A stretch of DNA of 64,000 bases. It comes from Beta vulgaris subsp. vulgaris. Its lineage: Eukaryota; Streptophyta; Magnoliopsida; Caryophyllales; Amaranthaceae. The notes beneath the pieces were generated by a model. That model saw nothing but the letters and a program-made list of their open reading frames with translations, made no database searches and was not told the origin of the DNA. Shown here piece by piece: positions 36,067-45,991 of the stretch (within the stretch, counting starts at the first letter, position 1; the number at the start of each line of letters is the position of its first letter). The stretch is taken from positions 29,082,218-29,146,217 of the forward strand of contig NC_079210.1 of assembly GCF_026745355.1 (NCBI RefSeq), written 5' to 3'. The position numbers were made by a program, and so were the translations under genes.

Positions 36067-37530
36067 AAGGCATAAGCCCTGACTTTTGCATGCATAAAAT
36101 CCTCTTGAGGATGATCATCGTCCTAGTATACAAGGTCAGCGTCGTTTGAACCCGAATATGCAGGAAGTTGTCAAAAAGGAGGTTATGAAATTGCTTGATG
36201 CTGGGATTATCTATCCTATTTCTGATTCTAAGTGGGTGAGTCCAGTTCAAGTGGTTCCTAAAAAGGGTGGTACTACTGTAGTTAAAAATGAGAAAAATGA
36301 ATTAATTGCTACAAGAGTAGTTACTGGGTGGCGTATGTGCATTGACTATAGGAAATTAAATGTTGCCACAAGAAAGACATTTTCCCCTTCCCTTCATTGA
36401 TCAGATGTTGGAACGTCTAGCTTGTCATTCTCATTTCTGTTATCTAGATGGCTATTCTGGTTTCTTCCAAATCCCTATCCACCCAGATGACCAGGAGAAG
36501 ACCACCTTTACATGTCCTTATGGTACCTTTGCTATAGAAGGATGCCCTTTGGCCTATGTAATGCCCCTGCTACTTTCCAACGTTGTATGATGGCCATATT
36601 TTCTGAATTTATTGAGTCCATCATGGAAGTATTTATGGATGACTTTAGTGTGTATGGCATTGATTTTGATGCATGTTTGCTGAATTTGACTAAAGTACTG
36701 AAAAGATGTGAGGATGTCCACCTTGTCTTGAACTGGGAGAAGTGCCACTTCATGGTTACTGAAGGAGTGGTACTTGGTCATATTATTTCTGAACGAGGCA
36801 TCCAGGTGGACAAAGCAAAAATTCAAGTGATTGAGCAATTACCCCCTCCTGTGAATGTTAAGGGTGTTAGAGGTTTTCTTGGTCATGCGGGATTTTATCG
36901 CCGCTTTATCAAGGACTTCTCTAAAATTGCTAAACCACTTACTCAGTTGCTCCTCAAGGATGCCCCGTTCCTGTTTACTGATGAGTGTCTAGTGTCTTTT
37001 AACAGGATTAAGCAAGCTTTGATTACTGCTCCTATCATCCGATCTCCAGATTGGACCCTCCCATTTGAGATTATGTGTGATGCCAGTGATTATGCTGTGG
37101 GAGCTGTCCTTGGTCAGAGAAAAGACAACATCCTCCATGCCATCTACTATGCTAGCAAGACACTCGATGAAGCTCAAGTCAATTATGCCACTACAGAGAA
37201 AGAGCTGCTAGCTGTGGTCTATGCTTGGACAAGTTCAGGACCTATCTGCTCGGGTCTAAAGTCATTGTCTACACTGATCATGCTGCATTGAAGTACCTTC
37301 TCGCCAAAAAGGAGGCCAAGCCTCGACTCATTCGGTGGATTTTGCTGCTCCAAGATTCGACTTGGAGATCAGAGATAAAAAGGGTGCAGAAAATGTAGTA
37401 GCTGACCATTTGTCCCGATTGCAGTATGCAGATATGGAAGAAGGTCTTCCCATTGACGACTCCTTTCCTGATGATAAGCTCCTGGCAGTCACTTCTGTTA
37501 CCCCTGGTATGCGGACTTCGCCAACTTTTG
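36067..37530 (+). pseudogene. Reverse transcriptase and RNase H of G2
   Basis: Fingers at 36146-36370 (GWRMCIDYRKLN). A one-base loss near 36373 shifts frame to 36360-36540, and another near 36540 moves it to the long frame ending 37291. That frame includes FGLCNAPATFQR, the catalytic FMDDFSVYG near 36640, FLGHAGFYRRFI, and RNase H with CDASDYAVGAVLGQR (near 37077) and TEKELLAV. The RNase H end (YTDHAALKY) continues in a third frame. All catalytic residues I can place are present. Confidence 0.9.
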
Positions 37531-38788
37531 TGTGAGTGGACAAACCCCTCCAGAGCTGAGCTACCACAGAGAAGAAGAAATTTCTCCATGATGCCAAACA
37601 ATTCTTCTGGGATGACCCTCTGCTTTACAAGCTCTGTGCTGACACTATATACAGGCGATGTATCCCAGAGTGGGAGGTGCATGACATTCTGAAGCACTCT
37701 CACTCCCTTCCATGTGGAGGCCATGCTGGGCCTTCCAAAACAGTAGCAAAGGTACTTCAATCTGGTTTTTATTGGCCAACACTTTTTCATGATGCTAGTA
37801 TGTTTGTTAAGTCTTGTGATGCATGCCAACGAACAGGAAATATTTCCCGTAGACATGAGATGCCCCAAAACCCATCCTAGAAGTTGAACTATTTGATGTG
37901 TGGGGTATTGATTTTATGGGTCCTTTTCCCTCTTCCTCAGGCAACAATTTCATACTTGTTGCTGTTGACTATGTCTCTAAGTGGGTAGAAGCTATTGCAT
38001 CACCGACCAATGACTCTAAGGTTGTCATGAAAATGTTCAAAAAGATTATCTTTCCACGGTTTGGGGTACCAAGAGTTGATTAGTGATGGGGGATCCCACT
38101 TTCACAAAAGAACCTTTGAAGCCCTACTCAAAAAGTATGGTGTCTACCATAGGACTGGCCTAGCATACCACCCTCAGACAAGTGGGCAAGTAGAAGTGTC
38201 TAACCGGGAAATAAAGTCTATTTTGGAGAAAGTGGTAGCTAAATCGAGAAAAGATTGGAGTGATAAGTTAGATGACACCTTATGGGCTTATAGAACTGCT
38301 TTTAAGACCCCTATTGGTACCACCCTTATCGCCTAGTCTATGGAAAAGCATGCCACCTACCTGTCGAACTAGAGTATAAGGCTTTTTGGGCGGTTAAAGA
38401 GTTGAACCTTGATGCAAATTGGCAGAGAGAAAGCGTTTACTGCAGATTAATGAGCTTGATGAACTTAGAATAATGCTTATGATAGTTCGCGGCTCTACAA
38501 AGAGCGCACTAAGAGATGGCATGATAAGAAAATTCTGAGTAGGGAGTTCAATATTGGTGACAAGGTTTTACTTACAACTCTAGACTAAAGCTTTTCCTGG
38601 TAAGTTGAAATCTAGGTGGTCTGGTCCTTTTTCTGTCACTAACACTAACAAGTTTGGTTCTATTGAGGTGATGAATGCAACAGGGAGAAATTCAAAGTTA
38701 ATGGACAACGTCTGAAGTTGTACTATACCGGAATCCCTGTTGGATCTGTGGAGGAGCTATACCTTCAACCCCCCTCCCCTTCTGTTTG
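37531..38788 (+). pseudogene. Integrase of G2
   Basis: The zinc-binding region (LPCGGHAG... CDACQRTG, 37677-37880) and catalytic core follow in three frames: [11 protein letters not shown] (near 37900), ISDGGSHFH (near 38085) and [11 protein letters not shown] (near 38190) supply D, D and E. The C-terminal part is scattered over frames up to a stop at 38788. Breaks near 37870, 38070, 38320, 38400 and 38500 are all compatible with one-base indels. Confidence 0.87.
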
Positions 38789-38828
38789 AGGGATGAAGCA
38801 TTATGGTCGTGCGGGACCTTTATAAACC

Positions 38829-38856
38829 AGCGCTAATCGGGAGGCAACCCGATTTC
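38829..38856 (+). promoter_or_regulatory. Post-integrase hairpin of G2 (AGCGCT...AATCGGG/CCCGATT)
   Basis: AGCGCT followed by AATCGGG (38835-38841), loop AGGCAA, CCCGATT (38848-38854), a seven-pair stem. It is homologous to 28150-28167 in G1, where one base pair is changed on both sides. It lies about 45 bp after the end of pol. Confidence 0.6.
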
Positions 38857-39034
38857 CTTCTTTTTGATTTCGTAGTTTTTTCTAGATTTTTATTATTTTT
38901 GATTTTTTTTACTTTGTTCATTTTTTGTAGTTTGGTGAGAGAGTGAGAGGGTACTGATATCCCTCTTCAGGTTACATGTGTGCAGGAGTGCTTACCAAAA
39001 AAAAAAGAAAAAAAATACGAGACAAAGCTCAATG

Positions 39035-39415
39035 GGTACCGCCCGAAGCCATTGGGCGAGGCTGCCCGATCGGGCGTGCAACGAAAATTCGGAAAACAAA
39101 GGAAAAGTGCGTCGCCCGATCCATCGGGCCATCCGCCCGATCGGGCGAAAACCGTCACAATTTTACGACAAAAACGCCCGATCGGGCGACGACCCAATCA
39201 GGCGCGCAACTGAAATTGAGAAGACGAAAAAATATCGCCCGATCGGGCGTGGACACCCGATCGGGCCCGCAACCATCATTCTTTAAGGGAAAAAAGGCAG
39301 AAGCCCGATGGATCGGCGACCAGCCCGATCGGGCGCGCAACCAAACTCAGAAAAGTCAAAAAAAAAAAGGGACGCCCGATGGCGTCGGGCGAGCTCGCCC
39401 GATCGGGCTCGGGGT
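39035..39415. repeat. GCCCGATCGGGC palindrome cluster upstream of G2 ORF2
   Basis: About ten copies of GCCCGATCGGGC or close variants (GCCCGATCCATCGGGC, GCCCGATGGCGTCGGGC) occur in a spacer otherwise different from the LTR. The motif is identical to that in this element's LTR and absent from the G1 spacer. A CT-rich leader with CCCTAACCCCC follows (39440-39700) up to the ORF2 ATG at 39773. Confidence 0.88.
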
Positions 39416-39772
39416 CCGGCTGGCAAATTTTAAAGGGGATTTTCCCCTTCTTTTCACTCACTTCCTCACATTTTCTCTCTCTTCCAAACCCTAACCCCCA
39501 AATTCTCCCATCTTCTTCTCCAAACCCCCTTTCCACCATTGAAGACCCTCCTTCAAATCTTCAAATTCTTACCAATTTTTCTCTCCTATCACTTTCTACT
39601 CATCTCTCATCCTACTTTCTTCACTTTTTTTCCCACTCTATCTCTCTCCTTCATCTTTTTCTTTTTTTTTCTTCCACCATTAAAGTGAGGATTTGAGTGC
39701 TTCAAGTCTTCCCCATCTTTTCCCCATTAAAGAGTGAGTTGAAGGGTTGATATTTTTGCATATCTTAGCATA
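39416..39772 (+). other. Pyrimidine-rich leader of G2 ORF2
   Basis: CT-rich, ATG-poor sequence resembling a plant 5' UTR, between the palindrome cluster and the ORF2 start. No coding region supported. Confidence 0.5.
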
Positions 39773-41195
39773 ATGTTCACAAGGCGACGAAGATCTACCA
39801 CGGGGTCCCAACCACCACCACCACCACCGGAAATTCCCAGAGATGAGACTTTCCCGGAGTCATCTTCTCCACGGAAGAACAGAGGGAACGATTTCAGCGC
39901 CTCAAGGGGCGCGAGGTAAGTCCTACCACATTTCTGATATTGAATTCTTGGATAAATTGGGCATTCATAATGAATTTAAGGAATTCATGAAAATCATTGG
40001 TATGGAACCCTTTTATACTGTTCATGTCAATACCTATCCCGTGCTTGTGTATGAATTTTATAGTAGCTTGAATGTGACTCACCCTCGTTCCGGACCAATC
40101 TCACATGTTTCCTATAGGCTGTTAAATAGGGACTTCACTCTCACCCTGCCGGAGTTTGCTCGCATACTCCGTGTCTCAACCGGGGGAAATTGGGCATCCA
40201 CCTGACTATCATCACAGGGATGTCTACTATGCTATAACGGGGGATGAAACAGATTTTACCTTGCAACACTGTCATGCTGTATATACACCAACCCATCTTC
40301 AAAATTTGGGTTCGTTTCATGTCTAAGACCTTGTTTGGGAGGGTTGAGGGGCAGCTCATTCGCGGGGATGAGCTTTATCTCATAGGCAGCTACATGTATC
40401 GGGGCACTCCCCGCCGTTTCCACTACAACATCCCTCACCATGTTGCGCTCCAAATGGAGCGTATTGCCACCACATACCCTAAGAGGCGCGCCGACGGGAC
40501 GTTCTCCTCTCGGCCCATCGTGAACGGGGGGCTAGTCACTCTTTTTGCTAGGGCCATTCCAGACTTTGACGAGACCCATATCAGCCAGCCTTAGGCCCTA
40601 CCCTCTTGGACTATGCCTATCTCACTCGCCTGCATTGGTTAGAACGGGTGGGGACACATACAAGTGGCAAATTAACGGAATGCGTTCCATTGACCTGCCC
40701 AGCCCTTTGGCCAAAATCAAACCTGGCCAACCTCACTATCACCTTCCCATTGCAGGTTCTGACTTTCCCACCCCCCGCCCGAGATCCCTGAGCGTACATA
40801 TTATCGTCGCCCCATGTTGAGGATATTCCCTCATCTTCTGATGCTCCCCTCCCCCATATTCTACTGCTCCTCCTTCCTTTGATTTTCAGGAAATGATGAC
40901 CCTGCTTCACCGCATGGATACTGGCATTACAGCCAATACAGCGGCTATCCAAGGTATCAGCCAGCAGGTTGATGCCAATGGTGTTCTTCTCCAGAATCTT
41001 AGTCAGCGGGTCGATACACTAGCCAACGATCAACACCTGGCTTTGTACTCGATGTATGACGAGAACTGCCGCTTGCATCGCATTGCTGAGCATGATGCAC
41101 ATCCTTCGTGGTATACGTGGAACCCGAGCTACAGTCAGCCCGGCAATGAGGTGGATGGAGATGATGCTAGTGAGGACGTGCACATGGATGACTGA
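39773..41195 (+). pseudogene. ORF2 of G2 (ATHILA ORF-1-type protein)
   Basis: Starts MFTRRRRSTTG at 39773 with a Pro run. It shifts near 39900 into a frame with EFLDKLGIHNEF, YPVLVYEFYSSL and YRLLNRDFTLTLPEFARIL (to 40205). It shifts again to LFGRVEGQLIRGDELYLIGSYM and a C-terminal part (40893-41195) with a heptad-like stretch (GISQQVDANGVLLQNLSQRVDTL is the region 40950-41020) and an acidic end. It is the same family as G1 ORF2, though sequence similarity between the two is low. Function unknown; I see no signal peptide or membrane anchor. Confidence 0.78.
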
Positions 41196-42749
41196 TATCC
41201 ATGCTTCCCCTTCCTCTTGTGCAATGAGGTCATTGCCTCGTTCAGCTTGGGGGAGGATTTATGTAAGTACCCTCTCACTATTATTGCTTTTTAGGTAGGT
41301 TAGTGTGTGTTCTTAGGTTAGTTAAGCTAGTTAATTGGTTAACTTTTCTTTTCATAAAAAAAAACAAAAAACAACAAAAAAAATGAAATATTGCTGAAAA
41401 AAACACCAAAAACACGAGTTGAACATGAATAGTGAAATTGCTTCCCTGTGCCCCAAACTTTGCCTTTAAAAATGATTTAACTCATTATACTGGATAATCG
41501 GGCATTCGTGATTGGGATGTTGTGATGTGATCTTTGATTGCCTTGGTCTTGAGTAGATTTTGATGATAAAACACCTACTTTAACTGCATGCTTGGACTGG
41601 TTACATTGTAAGGATTCATTCGAGCCTTCGGATGCATATTTATGTCCGAATTATCCTTGTGTGTTAGTTCCTCATATCATTCTTATCTTGACTTTGGCAT
41701 TGTACTCGTTGATTTCTGATGACTTTGAACATTGTGCTGTGATAGAGGCGTTCAATTGTTTTGATTTTTGGCCTCAGAATTTTCTACAAAAGAATCATTT
41801 CCCTCCTAGCCCCGCTGAGCCTAATGAGTTTCTTTGGATCTATATCAAGCCACATTACACGCCTTGAGCCTTTTCAATGTTTATTGTCCCAAGCCTAGCT
41901 TGGGGGAGCATTTGTTAGGATAGAACTAGTGTGGTTGATTTTCGGGTTGATTGGAATTAATATGTTTATGATGACATGAGTGAAGTGAATAAGAAAAAAA
42001 AAAAAAAAGAAAACAAAGAAAGAAAAAAAAATAGAAATAACACATGAAAGGATCAAGAAGTCACGAGTCATGAAAAAAGAGTAAAAACCAGAACAATACA
42101 TTTTGCTGAAAACTATCAAAGAAACAATTGTTGGTTGGTTCGAAAAATCTAAAGTTGGTCATTATTTTGGGTATGTGATTGAGATCATGGAAGCTGTTTT
42201 ACCACACCTAGTTCTACTAGTGTTGATTGCTCCCCTTTTCTGGGCTTTTCCACCACATTCCCCAAATAATTCCCATACCTTTACCCGAGCCCCATTACAA
42301 CCCTCAGAAAGACCTTTTGAGCACTTGTTTGAATGTTTATTGGAATGATACAGAGTCAATGTGCCAAAGTCGAAGTTTAAGTTTGTTATTCGAGTCGACT
42401 TGAGTAGGATGAGCGATATTTCACCTTTTCTAAACACATGAGAGTGTGAGAGGGAAGGGATATTATGGTTGGGTTGGTGAGCGTTCGGGCACACTTTATG
42501 CTCGCCACAAAAATTGAGAGGAGTGACATCCTGGTGAGCCCCTTTCAAGATGTGCAAGTTATGTATGGGTGCTATTTCGGACAATCTGCTTAAGTGATTG
42601 GTAGTCAAAAGTGATCTGATCAACCGAACTTGAAACTTTGCTTGCTTGAAGGTTTTTGAGGTCAAAATGTTTGAGTTTCATACTTTGAGGGGTGAAGCAA
42701 ATTCTATTCATATTCATGTTGTGCTTTGCTTAGGGACAAGCAAAGGTTT
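41196..42749 (+). other. 3' untranslated region of G2
   Basis: Non-coding. It holds two further polypurine-like tracts of the form AGCTTGGGGGAG (41244-41256 and 41897-41908) and several A runs. A short hairpin GCTT-AGGGAC-AAGC (42728-42741) precedes the true polypurine tract; the same hairpin precedes the G1 tract (44469-44482). Confidence 0.7.
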
Positions 42750-42763
42750 AGCTTGGGGGAGTT
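42750..42763 (+). other. Polypurine tract of G2
   Basis: AGCTTGGGGGAGTT lies directly against the TGATG start of the 3' LTR. Confidence 0.85.
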
Positions 42764-44219
42764 TGATGTTATGGTTTTATATAGAGTTTTCTCCCCTAAT
42801 TATGTGCTAAAAGTTGTGATTATGGTGCTCTTAGGAGCCATTTGGTACTAATTTCTCCATCTAGTTGTGGTTTGCTATTTTGTATTGAATTGTAGGTTTT
42901 GGAAGCTATCACCTACTTTACATGATTGCACAGTGGATTGAGAGGTTAGATGCCGAGTTTCTAGATCCCGAGGATGATTTCCGGGACTTTGAGCAAAGAA
43001 AGAAAAGAAAACGAAGATAAGCCGATCGGCCCGATTGGATCGGGCGGCCCAGCCCGATCGGGCGAGTACCAGTTCTCCATGCTTCAGCTGCGGGCCCGAT
43101 CGGGCGTTTTATGCCCTGTCGTAATTCGGTCTTTCGCCCGATCGGGCGAGTTGGCCCGACGTCGGGCGCCATTCCAGCACTCTGCCTCCCATTTCATAAG
43201 GCCGCCCGATGTCATCGGGCGGGTCAGCCCGATTGCATCGGGCGTCTGGCGGTTTTGGCCTTATCATCTTTTGGAGCCCGATCCGTCGGGCGACTTTGGC
43301 CCGATCGGGGCTGGCGAGACGCGAGATTTTTAATGATTGCGGGCCCTTTTTCGAGATTTTCTTCTATTGTTTTAGGGCTTGTATAAATAGAAAATCAGAA
43401 TTATTAACTCCTATCTAGTTTTTATTATTAGTTTTTCTCCTAGAGTGTTTCAAGAACCTTAATTTATTGCTTTGTGATTTCAATTCAAGATCAAACCTTT
43501 TGCTTATTCATAGTTCAATATAATTAGGTAACTTTCTTCTTTACTTCTTTGTTATTTCTTCCATTGTTAATATTTGTTTTCTTAGTTATTTGCCATGTTT
43601 CCAAGTATGAGTTTTTATATGATTCTTGTTATTGATTTCATGATTATGAGTGAGTAGTTCTATATCTAGAATTGTGGAGATCTATGTATACAATAAGGGA
43701 TTGATAGATTAGTTTGATTATCTGGTATTTCAATTGTTTCCTTTGATTGTTTCTTCATGCTAGGATTATAAGTTAGGCCTGATTTATATTTCTACTTCTG
43801 CAATACTGAATCTACTTCGAGAGGAGAGATACCGTATAGGCTTTCAATTATTAGGCGAAGTGACCCTTGACTATGCGAGAGCGGCTGGGTGATCTTTGAG
43901 GGAGGTAATGTTCGAGAGAAATTACGTGTGCCCTAGACAATTGACTTACTAGTTGGTTATCGTTTATCCTTGATTTCCCGAATTGTATGCATAGTGATCC
44001 ATGATTCTAGTACTTTACTGATATATTTACACCTTCTTATTTAATTCTGTTACCTGTTTAGCTTAGTAACACAACCATTCATCTGATTTTGTTAGTATAA
44101 TATTAGAGTTCAGATACAATAGTACAACTTCTCCCTGTGGATTCGATCCTGACTTCCCTGACTACTAGTTAGTGGACCTTAGGTTATTTTTGATTAGGTG
44201 ATGCGACTTTAGCCTGTCA
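42764..44219 (+). repeat. 3' LTR of G2
   Basis: 1456 bp, paired with 31741-33204. In the first 620 bp I count about nine indel events but only two substitutions between the copies. Confidence 0.96.
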
Positions 44220-44504
44220 CTTATACACATGAGTGGTGTGCACGACTAGAGTGAGGGTTACCATGTATAGTCAAGACAAGCTTGGGGACCAAAGTGGTAA
44301 TATTAGTTGTTAAGTCACAATTATGAGATCTATGATTTGGATTGAATAGTTTTGTGTTTATTCTCTTCATGGTTTTTATTTTTACATTTGAAGATTGATT
44401 TGAAAACCGTGTTGTGTGTGTGCTTGAAGAGTTTTTATCTTACTTTTCCCTATGTTTCATGTTAGAATGCTTGAGGACAAGCATTAGTTTAACTTGGGGG
44501 AGTT
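44220..44504 (+). other. 3' untranslated region of G1, second part, with polypurine tract
   Basis: Begins with the duplicated CTTAT (44220-44224), then non-coding G1 sequence. The hairpin GCTT-GAGGAC-AAGC (44469-44482) and polypurine tract AACTTGGGGGAGTT (44491-44504) abut the LTR. Confidence 0.85.
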
Positions 44505-45991
44505 TGATAAGTCGGTTTTTAGTTGCATATAGGTAGGTATTAAGTCTCATATTAATGAAGATTTTAGTGCATGTATAATTGCATGATTTGGGCACTCTTC
44601 TGAACCATTGTGTTATTTCGAGACACTTTCGGGTTTTTCATGTGATTTTCAGGTTATTGAGGCCGATTGTGACTAAGAGGAGATCATATGGTTCGTAGAT
44701 GGTCTAGAGGGCGGTTTCCGGATGCGAGAAGATGAGTTTGAGTGCTTTTGGAGTCAAAGGAATGATGATATCAAAGATTATCCTCTTTGCGGGACCAAGC
44801 AGAAGTCCCCTTGCCCACGCTCCAAGGTGCACGCCCAAGCAAGATCTCGCTTGCCCACGCATCAAGGCGCACGCCCAAGCGAGATCTCGCTTGCCTGTGC
44901 AGAATTGTAACAAAATCAACTAAAACCTTCTGTTTCGCGCGCACGCCCAAGCAACTTCCTGCTTGCCCGTTCGCAGTGCTGCACACCCTTGCCACATTTG
45001 GCTCGACCGTGCGTGATGTTGCTCGGTTAATACGCGATTTTTAATTATCTTGTTTTTAGTTTATGTAAACGATATAAGGTTTTATAAAAACATACTTTGG
45101 AAACTTCTTTATTATTAGAGAATAGAATATCACTTTTTAGAGAGCTTTTGAGAGAAAACTCCATTGTTGAACATCGATTTCTACAAGTTTGATTTCTTCA
45201 AGTAAAGACTAAGTTTTTCTAATCTCTTCTTTTCCTTCATTTTTATTATGTCTTTTAATTTATTTATTATTTGCTTTGTTATTTCAATTATGAGTGAGTA
45301 GTTTTATAATCTAGGGTTAAGTTGAACCCTAGCGATTATTAATACATGAATTCCTCCATTAATCCCAAGTTTATGTAATAAATTGTTCTTGCTTGATTGA
45401 ATTGTTCTTATTTTCATTATCATACTAGGGATAGATGATTTTAAATTGATTCCTTATATCTTGTTTTCAATAGGAATTGAATCTAGATGGTTTTGTTGAT
45501 TCAATCAAGAGTATGAATATCTCTATGGGAATAAGTAGATAGGATTACTAGGAATTTAATTGTGATACCATGTTTAATGTCTCTTTCTTGCATGATCATG
45601 GGAATAGGTTTGATTGCTTGTTTATAGGAGCCATTGGTACTCGGGAGAGGTCTTTGGTAGTTATAGAGTGCATTACTCCTTTTGAATCATTGATTATGTT
45701 TATTGGGTTGGAAATTATTCATGTATTGGTCATGCTAGTGGGGATACTTAATTCTAGATGCCTTTATTGATTGATTATACCTTGTGTGTCTTTAGTAATT
45801 GTCATAGTTTAGTGTTATTATTAGTTCAACACCCTTTTCATCTTTGTTTGTCACTTGTTTAGTTAATTTGAGTCAAGATATCTAGTGGTTGATACTGTTT
45901 GTCCCTGTGGATTCGACCTGGACTTGCCCCGCTACATAGTTAGGAGGTTAGTTAGGAAATTACTTTTGCTAGGTGCGCGACACGCCTATCA
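44505..45991 (+). repeat. 3' LTR of G1
   Basis: 1487 bp, TGATAAGTCGG...GCCTATCA, paired with 9921-11392. It carries a perfect 16-bp palindrome AAGCGAGATCTCGCTT (about 44876-44893) in the U3 cluster. Substitutions as well as indels separate the two copies. Confidence 0.95.

Larger units (their letters stand above)
31741..44219 (+). mobile_element. Athila-type Ty3/gypsy retrotransposon G2
   Basis: LTRs 31741-33204 and 42764-44219 (TGATGTTATGG...TAGCCTGTCA) are flanked by CTTAT (31736-31740, 44220-44224). Internal order on the plus strand: perfect tRNA-Asp PBS, gag, protease, RT, RNase H, integrase, hairpin, palindrome cluster, ORF2, polypurine tract. 12,479 bp. LTR copies agree very closely in substitutions but differ by many one-base indels. 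It inserted into G1 in the same orientation and is the youngest retroelement of the nest. Confidence 0.96.
9921..45991 (+). mobile_element. Athila-type Ty3/gypsy retrotransposon G1, carrying CACTA C1 and element G2
   Basis: Identical-type LTRs (9921-11392 and 44505-45991), both starting TGATAAGTCGG and ending GCCTATCA, are flanked by the duplication GTTGT (9916-9920, 45992-45996). In between on the plus strand are a degenerate tRNA-Asp PBS, gag with zinc knuckle, protease, RT, RNase H, integrase and a 3' ORF2 of the ATHILA ORF-1 type. C1 interrupts gag and G2 interrupts the 3' untranslated region. Subtracting both, G1 is about 12.3 kb. LTR divergence is clearly greater than for G2, consistent with its older position in the nest. 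Confidence 0.95.

Noticed and set aside
41592..41867. 91-codon frame in the G2 3' region
   Set aside because: No similarity or conserved motif, not present in G1 at the equivalent place; likely chance.
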